Below are positions 63,786-64,000 of a stretch of 64,000 nt of DNA, piece by piece. The stretch covers positions 10,384,001 to 10,448,000 of the forward strand of contig OX291562.1 in assembly GCA_946406115.1 (NCBI GenBank), read 5' to 3'. Both the position numbers and the translations under genes were made by a program. The DNA comes from Apoda limacodes. Taxonomy: Eukaryota; Arthropoda; Insecta; Lepidoptera; Limacodidae. Numbering within the stretch: the stretch's first letter is position 1; the number at the start of each line of letters is the position of its first letter. The notes under the pieces are model-generated. The model saw nothing but the letters and a program-made list of their open reading frames with translations, was not told the origin of the DNA and did not search any database.

Positions 63786-64000
63786 TAGAGTTTTTGCTAA
63801 CTTTAGGGACAAGTAATATAATTGTGATTTTACCTAAAATTTATTTAGATAATTATTATATAAGTTCTTAGCACGAAAATTGTTGATTTTCAAACATATA
63901 ATGCTGGCTGCCTGGTTTTGAGTTGAGGAAAAAGTATACGAAACGTTTTCGGTTTTTATCTAAACGTCAACAACACGATGCGTAATTAGATAGATACCTA
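63786..64000. other. Window end, nothing recognised
   Basis: AT-rich, with no features supported. Confidence 0.4.

Overview
This 64 kb window is AT-rich, repeat-dense eukaryotic DNA that looks like an insect genome, most likely a moth or butterfly. It has no operons and no long intact host ORF. It does carry dispersed repeats that I associate with Lepidoptera: the module with core GAGTCGGACTCGC, the module ending TTTCGCATTTATAATATTAG, tRNA-derived SINEs, an RTE-clade LINE, and a Jockey/CR1-like LINE with many 5'-truncated copies. The species cannot be told from the sequence. Repeat names here (LINE-A, LINE-R, rep-B, rep-D, SINE-G and so on) are labels for this window only; they come from comparing segments by eye, not from a database.

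Host-gene evidence is sparse. On the minus strand, 53975-54143 looks like a first coding exon: acceptor, in-frame stop, ATG in good context, 48 codons, strong GTAAGT donor. On the plus strand, three splice-bounded segments (19713-19761, 56527-56575, 62105-62234) could be the 5' exons of one gene. If joined they give a 9-codon upstream ORF whose stop directly abuts the next ATG, then an open frame running into a hydrophobic, membrane-like segment. A frameshifted coding remnant of unknown family lies at 43173-43464. If these models hold, most of the window is intron, with the two genes on opposite strands.

Layout. 0-9 kb: LINE-A, rep-B and rep-D fragments, a tRNA-headed SINE, an RTE tail fragment and a minisatellite. 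9-19 kb: rep-B fragments, small palindromic MITEs, an inverted duplication (15.2-17.8 kb) and a tandem rep-D array. 19-26 kb: candidate exon, an inverted-repeat-bounded 770 bp segment, a GATA-motif cluster, a SINE with head and tail, and a decayed RTE LINE (23.9-25.5 kb). 26-41 kb: AT-rich DNA with scattered repeats, a 34-bp perfect inverted repeat and a 3-unit tandem repeat. 41-50 kb: dense rep-B copies, including one with an antisense 5S rRNA-derived segment and a head-to-head pair. 50-58 kb: more repeats, the minus-strand exon, and a 29-bp tandem repeat with Sox-like and homeodomain-like motifs. 58.2-61.9 kb: a nearly full-length but inactivated LINE-A. 62-64 kb: the membrane-protein-like exon, a rep-D copy and another LINE-A tail.

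The LINE-A copy supplies the common 3' end seen at eight or more other places, so much of the scattered repeat content traces to one retrotransposon family.
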